Part shown: piece after piece, positions 7,540 through 15,358 of the stretch
Numbering within the stretch: position 1 is the stretch's first letter
Layout: every line of letters starts with the position of its first letter
Assembly (NCBI RefSeq): GCF_009749405.1
Contig: NZ_WBIQ01000010.1
Span: 62,001 to 126,000, forward strand
Length of the DNA stretch: 64,000 nucleotides
From: Agromyces lapidis
GTDB taxonomy: Bacteria; Actinomycetota; Actinomycetes; Actinomycetales; Microbacteriaceae
Direction of reading: 5' to 3'
Translations under genes and position numbers: made by a program
Notes under the pieces: generated by a model
The model's database searches: none
Told to the model about the DNA's origin: nothing
Seen by the model: the letters and a program-made list of their open reading frames with translations, nothing else

Positions 7540-9882
7540 TCAGTCGCGGGCGTACGCCGCCGCGAGGTGCGCCTCGAGGTCGAGGTACGCGTCATCGGCG
7601 ATGTCGAACACCACGCGCGCGATCTCGCCGCCGGTGAAGTCGAAGCCGTAACCGTAGAGCGACGACACCGGGTCGGCGCTGTCGCGGCCGATCGTGAGCC
7701 CCTCGCCGCAGAGCGAGAAGTGGCCGAGCACGGTACGGATCTGCTTCTCGCCGACCTGCTGGTCGTCGATGTAGAGCTTCACCGGGCCCACGCCCTCGCG
7801 GTACTCCCCCATGCCCTCCTTCACGAACTCGACGCCGATGATGTGCTTGCCCGAGGTGGGCGCCGGCGCCGAGACGCGGTCCTCGGGCGGAATGCCGAGG
7901 AAGTTGTACACGTAGTGCACCTGGCCGTCCTTCACGACGAGCGCGTGCCCGCCGAAGCGGGAGCCGTGCGCGAAGATCACGCCCTCGGTGTCGGGGGTGA
8001 ACTCCACCTCGGCGGCGATCTTGTACGAGACGCCGTGCACGTTGGCCGCGCTGCGCTCGGGGATCTCGCTCGTGCCCGGGTAGTACACGAACTGCCCGCT
8101 CGGCGGGGCCGGCTGGTGGAACTCCATCTGCACGAAGGTCTCGAAGTCCTTCGGATTGCCGATGATCTGCAGGTCGTTCAGCGGCAGCACGTTGTTGGCC
8201 TTCGCCTCCTCGAACCAGAGCGCCTTGAGCTCCTCGAGCTTCTCGGGATGCTCCGCGGCGAGGTCGTTCGACTCCGAGCGATCGACCTCGGTGTGGTACA
8301 GCTCCCACACGTCCTGGTCGAAGCCGCTCATGCCGCTCACCGGACCGTGGACGGCGACGGCCTTCCAGCCCTCGTGCCAGATCCCGCGGCTCCCGAGCAT
8401 CTCGTAGTACTGCGTCTGCTTGTTCGACGGCGCATCGGGAGCGGCCTCGAACGACGGCACCATCGAGACGCCCGAGAGCGGGGTCTGCGCGACCCCGTTG
8501 TAGGTGTCGGGGAACCCGACCCCGCACGCCTCGAGGATCGTCGGCACGACGTCGGTCGAGTGGTGGTACTGGTGGCGCACCTCGCCGCGCGCCGCGATGC
8601 CCTTGGGCCACGAGATGACCATGGGGTCGGCGACGCCGCCCTGGTACGTGTAGCGCTTGAACATCTTGTACGGCGTCGAGAACGCGGCCGCCCACCCCGT
8701 CGGGTAGTGGTTGTAGGTGTCGGGCGAGCCGAGCTTGTCGACGAGGCGCAGGTTCTCCTCGAGCGAGTCGGGGTACCCGCCGAAGATCTTGCCCTCGTTG
8801 ACCGAGCCGTTCGGCGAGCCCTCGCCCGAGGCGCCGTTGTCGGCGCAGTAGATGACGAGCGTGTTGTCGAGCTGGCCCGACTCCTCGAGGTAGTCGACGA
8901 TGCGCCCGACCTGCGCGTCGGTGTACTCGCTGAAGCCCGCGTACACCTCGGCCATGCGGCTGAACATCGCCTTCTGCTCGTCGCTCAGCGACGCCCAGGG
9001 CAGCACCTCGTCGGTCTGCGAGAAAGTGCCGTCGGGCATCGGGTTGAGCTCGGTGAGCACGGTGTCGGCCGGCAGGATGCCGCGCTCGATCATGCGCGGC
9101 AGCACCCACTCGCGGTACGCCTCGTAGCCGTCGTCGAACTTGCCCTTGTACTTGTCGATGTACTCCTGCGGCGCGTGGTGCGGGGCGTGGTTCGCGCCGG
9201 GGCAGAACCAGAGGTACCAGGGCTTGTCGGGCTCGGTCTGCTTGACGTCGCGGATCATCTTGAGCGCCTGGTCGGCGAGGTCCTTCGACAGGTGGTAGCC
9301 GTCCTCCGGCTGGTACGGCTGGTCGATGTATCGGTTGTCCTCGGCGAGCGAGGGGTACCAGTTGTTCGTCTCGCCGCCGATGAAGCCGTAGAAGCGGTCG
9401 TAGCCCTGGGCGAGCGGCCAGTTCTTCTTCGACGATCCGGCCGTCCACTCGTCGATCGGCACGTTGTGGTTCTTGCCGACCCAGAACGTCGACCAGCCGG
9501 CGTCGCGCAGCAGGTGCGCCATCGGCACGTTCGACGGCGGGATGTGCGAGTTGTAGCCCGGGAATCCGGTCGACGACTCGGAGATCGTCGCGAAGCCGTT
9601 CAGGTGGTGGTTGCGCCCCGTGAGGAACGTCGAGCGCGTCGGCGAGCACAGCGCCGTCGTGTGCCACTGCGAGTAGGTGAGCCCGTTCTTCGCGAGCCGC
9701 TCCATGGTCGGCATCTCGATGCGGCCGCCGTACGGCGACCAGGCGGCCATGCCGGTGTCGTCGTAGAGCACGACGAGCACGTTCGGCGCCCCCTCCGGCG
9801 CCTTGTCGGGGAGGAACGCGTCCCAGTCCCCCTGCGAGTCCCGAACGTCGAGTTCGATCTTGCCCCTGAATTCACGCGCCAC
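7540..9882 (-). CDS. Arylsulfatase-like sulfatase
   Basis: Type I sulfatase of 780 residues. The metal-binding VLYDDTG lies near the N-terminus and the formylglycine site CSPTR at C79 is followed by STFLTGRNHH. The C-terminal quarter (about 560-780) reads as a beta-rich domain after the catalytic part. There is no signal peptide, which fits activation by the unexported FGE at 3822-4748. The start is GTG at 9882 with AAGGGGAG six bases before it. It is the first gene of an operon with the HAD hydrolase and SulP. It hydrolyses a sulfate ester of unknown structure. Confidence 0.92.
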   Translation of the reverse strand: MAREFRGKIELDVRDSQGDWDAFLPDKAPEGAPNVLVVLYDDTGMAAWSPYGGRIEMPTMERLAKNGLTYSQWHTTALCSPTRSTFLTGRNHHLNGFATISESSTGFPGYNSHIPPSNVPMAHLLRDAGWSTFWVGKNHNVPIDEWTAGSSKKNWPLAQGYDRFYGFIGGETNNWYPSLAEDNRYIDQPYQPEDGYHLSKDLADQALKMIRDVKQTEPDKPWYLWFCPGANHAPHHAPQEYIDKYKGKFDDGYEAYREWVLPRMIERGILPADTVLTELNPMPDGTFSQTDEVLPWASLSDEQKAMFSRMAEVYAGFSEYTDAQVGRIVDYLEESGQLDNTLVIYCADNGASGEGSPNGSVNEGKIFGGYPDSLEENLRLVDKLGSPDTYNHYPTGWAAAFSTPYKMFKRYTYQGGVADPMVISWPKGIAARGEVRHQYHHSTDVVPTILEACGVGFPDTYNGVAQTPLSGVSMVPSFEAAPDAPSNKQTQYYEMLGSRGIWHEGWKAVAVHGPVSGMSGFDQDVWELYHTEVDRSESNDLAAEHPEKLEELKALWFEEAKANNVLPLNDLQIIGNPKDFETFVQMEFHQPAPPSGQFVYYPGTSEIPERSAANVHGVSYKIAAEVEFTPDTEGVIFAHGSRFGGHALVVKDGQVHYVYNFLGIPPEDRVSAPAPTSGKHIIGVEFVKEGMGEYREGVGPVKLYIDDQQVGEKQIRTVLGHFSLCGEGLTIGRDSADPVSSLYGYGFDFTGGEIARVVFDIADDAYLDLEAHLAAAYARD

Positions 9883-10026
9883 GCGTTCTCCCCTTCGAAC
9901 GTGGGGTCCACCGACCGGCGTCCCCCGCTGGTCACCCTAGCCACGACACGGACGGCTCGCCAGAGAATCGCGGGGAACTCGGAGTGTCGAGGGGCGCTCA
10001 GCTCGCCACGGGGCGATCGGGGCGGC

Positions 10027-10296
10027 TCACCCCTTCGCGCAGAGCGCGGTCTTCAGGCGCACGGGGTCGACCCGCCAGTAGCTGTGCATCTCGCCGTCGA
10101 TGAGCAGCACGGGGATCTCTTCGGCGTAGCTCGCGCGCAGCGCCTCGTCGTCGAGGATCGACCGCTCGTCGACCGAGATCCGCCGCGAGGCATCCTGTTC
10201 GAACTCGGCGACGACCGCCTGCACGACCTCTCTCGCGTCATCGCAGAGGTGGCAGCCGGGCTTGCCGACCAAGGTGAGCTGGATGTCTCGGGCCAT
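10027..10296 (-). CDS. Glutaredoxin-like thiol protein
   Basis: Small thioredoxin-fold protein of 89 residues with CHLC at residues 15-18 after the first strand (TLVGKPG) and the cis-Pro segment EIPVLLIDG. This matches the DUF836/glutaredoxin-like group of actinobacteria, which act as cytosolic thiol-disulfide exchange proteins. TACGAT lies six bases before the ATG with no ribosome site, so the transcript is probably leaderless. Confidence 0.85.
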   Translation of the reverse strand: MARDIQLTLVGKPGCHLCDDAREVVQAVVAEFEQDASRRISVDERSILDDEALRASYAEEIPVLLIDGEMHSYWRVDPVRLKTALCAKG

Positions 10297-10378
10297 GGCT
10301 CGATCGTACGTCGGCGCAGCCGACGGTTGGCCGGGTGAGCGTGCAGCGCCGTCACGAGAACGGGGCCCGAAGACAGCG

Positions 10379-10410
10379 AAAAGCGCCGAACCCCGGCGGG
10401 GCTCGACGCT
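10379..10410 (-). terminator. Rho-independent terminator of the bS22 gene
   Basis: Read on the minus strand, AGCGTCGAGCCCC - GCC - GGGGTTCGGCGCT forms a 13-pair stem with two G-T wobbles, followed by a short T run. It lies about 20 bases after the bS22 stop codon. Confidence 0.75.
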
Positions 10411-10429
10411 CAGCTGCAGTCGCGAGCGA

Positions 10430-10528
10430 CTACTTCTTGTTGCGACGCTGGTGGCGCGTCTTGCGAAGAAGCTTGCGGTGCTTCTTCTTCGCCATGCGCT
10501 TGCGACGCTTCTTGATGACGGAACCCAT
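10430..10528 (-). CDS. Small ribosomal protein bS22 (AURKAIP1/COX24 domain)
   Basis: A 32-residue, extremely basic protein beginning MGSVIKKRRKRMAKKKHRK and ending RRNKK. It matches the actinobacterial 30S protein bS22, which binds near the decoding centre. The gene has a GAGG ribosome site before the ATG and its own terminator at 10379-10410, so it is a one-gene transcript. Confidence 0.93.
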   Translation of the reverse strand: MGSVIKKRRKRMAKKKHRKLLRKTRHQRRNKK

Positions 10529-10668
10529 CAGAACCTCACAGAAAAGATCGTGCCGGCCGCGCGTGCCGCAGCCGAAAGGCAGAATGCCTCGGAGTAGTCT
10601 AGCGGATTCACGGGCCGCCCCCTGACACGCACCCGATCCGCCCCGGCTCGATGCGTTAGCGTCGAGGG

Positions 10669-11178
10669 ATGCAGGCCTCCGACGTCGTCATCCGCACCAC
10701 GACCACCGACGACTGGCAGGCGGTCCGCGCGCTGCGCATCGAGATGCTGCGCGACTTCCCCCTCGCCTACGGCGAGACCCTCGAACATGCGCTCGAGGTC
10801 GACGAGCAGGGCTGGCGCCTGCGCGCCGCGCGCGGCGAGACCGACGGACAGACCTCGGTCGTCGCGATCGAGGGCTCGCGCTGGGTCGGCCACATGGGCG
10901 GGTACATTCCGGATGCCACGTCGGGCCCCGTGCTCGTCGGCGTCTACGTCGCACCCGATCACCGCGGCGAGGCCGCCGACGTGTCACGCCGCCTGCTCAC
11001 CGCTGTCGAGGACTGGGCGCGGGGCCACGGCAGCACGCTGCGGCTCGAGGTGCACGAGGCGAACCCGCGGGCGATCCGCTTCTACGAGAAGCTCGGCTTC
11101 ACCCTCACCGGTCGCAACCGCGAGTACGAGCTCGCCCCCGGCGGCCTCGAGCTCGAGATGATCAAGCCGCTGCGCTGA
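10669..11178 (+). CDS. GNAT family N-acetyltransferase
   Basis: 169-residue GCN5-related acetyltransferase. The acetyl-CoA core is seen as VGVYVAPDHRGEAADVSRRLL (motif A, with a slightly unusual loop) and ANPRAIRFYEKLGFTLTG (motif B). The acceptor is unknown. TAGCGT lies six bases before the ATG, so a leaderless message is likely. Confidence 0.88.
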   Translation: MQASDVVIRTTTTDDWQAVRALRIEMLRDFPLAYGETLEHALEVDEQGWRLRAARGETDGQTSVVAIEGSRWVGHMGGYIPDATSGPVLVGVYVAPDHRGEAADVSRRLLTAVEDWARGHGSTLRLEVHEANPRAIRFYEKLGFTLTGRNREYELAPGGLELEMIKPLR

Positions 11179-11244
11179 ACCGCGCCCCGACCCCGATCGA
11201 GTCGGTTCTTCCATGCCGGGCGCGAGGTCGGGCAGACTGGCACG

Positions 11245-11730
11245 ATGAGCGCCGTCGCGACCGTCCTGCTCGTCATCGCCATCGTCGGCACCGGGCTCGT
11301 CTCGGGCGTCTTCTTCGCCTTCTCGGGCTTCGTCGTGCAGGGGCTCGACCGCCTGCCGCCGACCGACGCCGCCCGGGCCATGCGCGAGATCAACGTGACC
11401 GCGGTGCGGGCGCCGCTCATGCTCGCGATCTTCGGCACCGCGCTGCTCGTGATCGCCGTCGCGACCATGACCTTCTTCGGCGCGTACCCCGGCGGCGAGT
11501 GGTGGATCGTCGGGTCGGCCGTGCTCTACCTCGTCGGCGTGGTCGGCGTCACCGGCGGCGCGAACGTCCCGCGCAACAACCGCCTGGCGGCAGCTCCCGG
11601 GGCCGATGCGGCTGCGCTCGGCGCTGCGTGGCGCGAGTTCCGCCCGGGATGGTTCGCGTGGAACCACGTCCGCTGGCTCACCTCGGCCGCCTCGTGCGCG
11701 GCCCTCGTCGTCGCGCTCCTGGCGGGCTGA
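11245..11730 (+). CDS. DUF1772 (anthrone oxygenase-like) membrane protein
   Basis: 161 residues with four hydrophobic helices. The SGVFFAFSGFVVQGLDRL segment, the conserved Asn/Arg in the NVPRNNRLA loop and the terminal W..WNHVRW motif are typical of DUF1772. Some members of this family are anthrone oxygenase-like, but no activity can be assigned here. CAGACT lies six bases before the ATG. Confidence 0.8.
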   Translation: MSAVATVLLVIAIVGTGLVSGVFFAFSGFVVQGLDRLPPTDAARAMREINVTAVRAPLMLAIFGTALLVIAVATMTFFGAYPGGEWWIVGSAVLYLVGVVGVTGGANVPRNNRLAAAPGADAAALGAAWREFRPGWFAWNHVRWLTSAASCAALVVALLAG

Positions 11731-11737
11731 GCCCCGG

Positions 11738-12154
11738 CTACTTGCGCTTGACGACCTGGGTGACGTCGGCGAACACCTTGCCGATCGCCGAGGCGAACGC
11801 GCGCTGGTCCTCGCGGAGCGAGACCTCGTGCGCCTCGGCGCCGGCGAGCGTCGCCGCGTCGGCCGCGGCATCCGATGACATGAAGGGGATCAGCCAGTCT
11901 TCAAGGGTCTCGAGCGGGCCGCGATCGAGGCGGTAGTAGCGGTGCTGCCCCTCCTCGCGCACGCTGACCAGACCCGACTCGCGCAGCACCTTCAGGTGCT
12001 TCGAGACCGTGGGCTGACTGGTGCCGAGCGCCGCGACGATCTCGGAGACGCTGATCTCGCCACCCGACTGCGGCACCGACGACTCGCGTTCGAGCAGTAC
12101 GGCGAGGATGTCGCGTCTGGTCGCGTCCGCCACCACATCGAAGATGTCAGCCAT
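11738..12154 (-). CDS. ArsR-type winged-helix regulator
   Basis: 138-residue repressor-like protein with the ArsR/SmtB winged helix: VADATRRDILAVLL, then SVSEIVAALGTSQPTVSKHLKVLRESGLV as the recognition helix and a GQHRYYRL wing. No metal-binding cysteines are seen, so a non-metal signal is likely. The start is ATG at 12154 rather than the in-frame ATG at 12190, because TACCCT lies exactly six bases before it. The gene diverges from ktrB across about 70 bp, so it could control ktrB, itself or both. Confidence 0.85.
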   Translation of the reverse strand: MADIFDVVADATRRDILAVLLERESSVPQSGGEISVSEIVAALGTSQPTVSKHLKVLRESGLVSVREEGQHRYYRLDRGPLETLEDWLIPFMSSDAAADAATLAGAEAHEVSLREDQRAFASAIGKVFADVTQVVKRK

Positions 12155-12227
12155 GCCCCAAGGGTAGCCACTCGCGGCGGGGAGTACCATGACTCACGCG
12201 TCCGGTGACGGCACATGAGGGGGGTCG

Positions 12228-13670
12228 ATGCGCGCACAGCGGGTGGCCCGCCTCGGTCGAGTCGATCGGCGGTCCTGGCTCGGCCGGCTGCGCGATGCCA
12301 TCGACGCGCTCGTCAAGAGCTCGCCGTCGCGGTTCGCGATCCTCGTCTTCGCGGCGCTGATCCTGCTGTTCACGCTGCTCTTCTCGCTGCCGATCGCCAC
12401 CGCCGACGGCAGCATCACCCCGCTCCACGACGCACTGTTCACCGCGGTCTCCGTCATCTGCGTCACCGGTCTCGCGACGGTCGACATGGCGACGTACTGG
12501 TCGCCCTTCGGCCACGGGCTCGTGTACCTCGGCGTCAACATCGGCGGTGTCGGCGTGCTCACGCTCGCGACGACGCTCGGCTTCGTGATCTCGCGCCGGC
12601 TGGGGCTGCGCGCGAAGCTCATGGCGGCGAGCGACACGAACCCCTCGCGCATCCACGTCGGCCCGGTCGCCGAGCGCCAGGCCGTGCGCCTCGGCGAAGT
12701 CGGCGGGCTGTTGTTCACGGTCGCGATCAGCGCCTTGGTCATCGAGGCCGCGATCGCGGTCGGGCTGATGCCGAGCATGCTCGCGGCCGGCTACGACGTC
12801 GGGCACTCGATCTGGTACAGCCTCTACTACTCGGCGATGGCGTTCACGAACACCGGCTTCTCGCCGAACCCGGGCGGGCTCCTCCCCTTCGAGCACGACT
12901 ACTGGATGCAGTCGCTGCTCATGATCGGCGTGTTCCTCGGCAGCCTCGGCTTCCCGGTGATCTTCGCCCTCGCGCGCGCCTGGAAGCAGCCGCGCAAGTG
13001 GAGCGTCCACGTCAAGCTGACGCTCACGACGACGGTGATCCTCTTCGTCGCCGGCGCCGCCATGTTCCTCCTGCTCGAGCACGCGAACCCGAAGACGTAC
13101 GGGCACCTCGATGCCGGGCCGACCATCTTCCAGTCCTTCTTCATGTCGGCCATGACCCGCTCCGGCGGCTTCGCGACGATCGACATGCACGACCTGTACG
13201 GCTCGAGCCAGCTCGTGAGCAGCATGCTGATGTTCATCGGCGGCGGCTCCGCGTCGACCGCGGGCGGCATCAAGGTGACGACGCTCGCCGTGCTGTTCCT
13301 CGCCGCGTTCGCCGAGGCGCGCGGCAATCCCTCCATGGAGGCGTTCGGCCGGCGCATCCCCCGCGACATGCTGCGCCTGTCGGTGAGCGTCGTGCTCTGG
13401 GGAGCGACGATCGTCGCCGGCGCCTCCATCGCCATCCTGCAGATCACGAAGGCGCCGTTCGAGAACGTGCTGTTCGACGTGATCTCGGCCTTCGCCACGT
13501 GCGGGCTCTCGACGGGACTCACCGCCGAACTGCCGCCCGAGGGCGTCTACGTCATGGCGGCGACGATGTTCATGGGCCGCGTCGGCACCGTGACCCTCGC
13601 CGCCGCGCTGGCCGCGAGCCAGCGCCGCCAGCTGTTCAAACGACCGGAAGAGAGGCCCATCGTTGGTTGA
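12228..13670 (+). CDS. ktrB: Potassium uptake membrane subunit (TrkH/KtrB)
   Basis: 480-residue TrkH/KtrB family ion-translocating subunit. The four pore-loop regions appear as VSVICVTGLATVD, SAMAFTNTGFSP, SAMTRSGGFATID and SAFATCGLSTGL, each with its filter glycine, and GGGSASTAGGIK is the gate loop before helix M2 of the fourth repeat or close to it. A GAGGGGGG ribosome site precedes the ATG. It overlaps ktrA by eight bases and forms a two-gene operon with it. Confidence 0.93.
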   Translation: MRAQRVARLGRVDRRSWLGRLRDAIDALVKSSPSRFAILVFAALILLFTLLFSLPIATADGSITPLHDALFTAVSVICVTGLATVDMATYWSPFGHGLVYLGVNIGGVGVLTLATTLGFVISRRLGLRAKLMAASDTNPSRIHVGPVAERQAVRLGEVGGLLFTVAISALVIEAAIAVGLMPSMLAAGYDVGHSIWYSLYYSAMAFTNTGFSPNPGGLLPFEHDYWMQSLLMIGVFLGSLGFPVIFALARAWKQPRKWSVHVKLTLTTTVILFVAGAAMFLLLEHANPKTYGHLDAGPTIFQSFFMSAMTRSGGFATIDMHDLYGSSQLVSSMLMFIGGGSASTAGGIKVTTLAVLFLAAFAEARGNPSMEAFGRRIPRDMLRLSVSVVLWGATIVAGASIAILQITKAPFENVLFDVISAFATCGLSTGLTAELPPEGVYVMAATMFMGRVGTVTLAAALAASQRRQLFKRPEERPIVG

Positions 13671-14331
13671 CAAGATCAGACACGACGCCCCGGTGCTCGT
13701 GATCGGCCTCGGCCGGTTCGGCGCCGCCACCGCTGGCCAGCTCGACCGCCTCGGTCGCGAGGTGCTCGCGGTCGACACCGACGAGGCCCTCGTGCAGAAA
13801 TGGTCGGAGCGGGTCACCCACGCCGTCGTGGCCGACGCCAAGAACATGGACGCGCTCAAGCAGATCGGCGCCCAGGACTTCTCGATCGCGGTCTGCGCCG
13901 TGGGATCGTCGATCGAGGCATCCGTGCTCATCACCGCGAACCTCGTCGACCTCAAGATCCCCCAGATCTGGGCGAAGGCGATCTCGGCCTCGCACGGCAA
14001 GATCCTGCAGCGCATCGGCGCGAACCACGTGATCTACCCCGAGCGCGAGGCGGGCGAGCGCACGGCGCACCTGGTGTCGGGCCGCATGCTCGACTTCATC
14101 GAGTTCGACGACGACTTCGCCCTCGTGAAGATGTACCCGCCGAAGCCGATCCGCGGCAAGAATCTCACCGAGTCGGGCGTGCGCTCGAAGCACCGCGTGA
14201 CGGTCGTCGGCGTGAAGAGCCCCGGCAAGCCCTTCACCTACGCGACCGAGAACACGGTCGTCTCGAACCACGACCTCATCATCGTGTCGGGCACCGAGGG
14301 CGACATCGAGAAGTTCGCGTCGCTCGAGTGA
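13663..14331 (+). CDS. ktrA: Potassium channel gating subunit (TrkA/KtrA)
   Basis: 222-residue cytosolic RCK protein that gates KtrB. The N-terminal Rossmann site VLVIGLGRFGAATAGQL binds nucleotide (ATP/ADP or NAD); residues from about 135 form the RCK_C ligand domain. The start is TTG at 13663, overlapping the end of ktrB, with GAAGAGAGG about eight bases upstream. A TTG start and overlap suggest translational coupling. Confidence 0.93.
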   Translation: MVDKIRHDAPVLVIGLGRFGAATAGQLDRLGREVLAVDTDEALVQKWSERVTHAVVADAKNMDALKQIGAQDFSIAVCAVGSSIEASVLITANLVDLKIPQIWAKAISASHGKILQRIGANHVIYPEREAGERTAHLVSGRMLDFIEFDDDFALVKMYPPKPIRGKNLTESGVRSKHRVTVVGVKSPGKPFTYATENTVVSNHDLIIVSGTEGDIEKFASLE

Positions 14332-14364
14332 GCTCGAGCAGGCTGTTAGGGATGCGTTAGGAAG

Positions 14365-14394
14365 ATTCACAAATTTGTGAATTCGGCGTAGCAT
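14365..14394 (+). promoter_or_regulatory. Promoter with palindromic operator for the ABC exporter
   Basis: ATTCACAAATTTGTGAAT (14365-14382) is a perfect 18-bp palindrome. It overlaps TTCACA (14366-14371), a 5/6 match to a -35 hexamer, 17 bp before TAGCAT (14389-14394). The ATG follows seven bases later with no ribosome site, so the message is probably leaderless. A dimeric repressor on the palindrome would block polymerase; the GbsR/MarR protein at 17005-17490 in the same operon is the best candidate. Confidence 0.75.
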
Positions 14395-14401
14395 CGCGCT
14401 C

Positions 14402-15358
14402 ATGACGACAGTGATCAGCGCCAGCGGCCTGCAGAAGCGATTCGGCCGCACCGTCGCGCTCGACGGCCTCGACCTCGAGGTCACCGCGGGCGAGGTGCAC
14501 GGATTCCTCGGCCCGAACGGCGCAGGCAAGTCCACCACCATCCGCATCCTGCTCGGCCTCGCCCGCGCCTCGGGCGGCACCGCGACCCTCTTCGGTCAGG
14601 ACCCGTGGAAGCACGCGGGCGAGCTCCACCGCCGCGTGGCCTATGTGCCCGGCGACGTCAGCCTCTGGCCGAACCTGACCGGCGGCGAGGCGATCGACCT
14701 GCTCGCACGCCTCCGCGGCGGCACGCGCGACAAGGGCGACTACACGGCCCGCAAGCAGCGCCTGCTCGACGCGTTCCAGTTCGACCCGCGCAAGAAGGGC
14801 CGCGCCTACTCGAAGGGCAACCGGCAGAAGGTCGCCCTCATCGCCGCGTTCGCGACCCCCGCCGAGCTGTACGTGCTCGACGAGCCCACGAGCGGCCTCG
14901 ACCCGCTCATGGAGCAGGTCTTCAACCGCGAGATCGCCCGCGTCTCGGCCGAGGGTGCGACCGTGCTGCTCTCGAGCCACATCCTCTCCGAGGTCGAGGA
15001 GCTCTGCGACCGGGTGAGCATCATTCGGTCGGGCAAGACCGTCGAGTCGGGCACGCTCGCCGAGCTCCGCCACCTCACGCGCACCGAGATCGCGTTCGCG
15101 ACCGACGGCATCGAACCGACCGCCCTCGCGGCCGAGATCGACGGCATTCCCGACGCCCACGACCTCATCATCGACCACGGACGGGTCAGCTTCACCGTCG
15201 ACAGCGACCGCGTGGCATCCGTGCTGCCCGACCTCGCCCGCCTCGACGTGCGTGGCCTCACCGTGTCGCCGCCCTCGCTCGAGGAGCTCTTCCTCCGCCA
15301 CTACGGCGACGAGCTCACCGCGCGCGCTGCGGAGCCCATGGAGGGAGCGCGGGCATGA
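14402..15358 (+). CDS. ABC transporter ATP-binding protein
   Basis: 318-residue ABC-2-type ATPase. Walker A is GPNGAGKST, the signature is YSKGNRQKV (a variant of LSGGQ common in this exporter group), Walker B is LYVLDEPTSGLDPL and the H-loop is LLSSHIL. The C-terminal extension after residue 220 is usual for drug or lipid exporters of the CcmA/DrrA type. It overlaps the permease gene by ATGA. Confidence 0.92.
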   Translation: MTTVISASGLQKRFGRTVALDGLDLEVTAGEVHGFLGPNGAGKSTTIRILLGLARASGGTATLFGQDPWKHAGELHRRVAYVPGDVSLWPNLTGGEAIDLLARLRGGTRDKGDYTARKQRLLDAFQFDPRKKGRAYSKGNRQKVALIAAFATPAELYVLDEPTSGLDPLMEQVFNREIARVSAEGATVLLSSHILSEVEELCDRVSIIRSGKTVESGTLAELRHLTRTEIAFATDGIEPTALAAEIDGIPDAHDLIIDHGRVSFTVDSDRVASVLPDLARLDVRGLTVSPPSLEELFLRHYGDELTARAAEPMEGARA

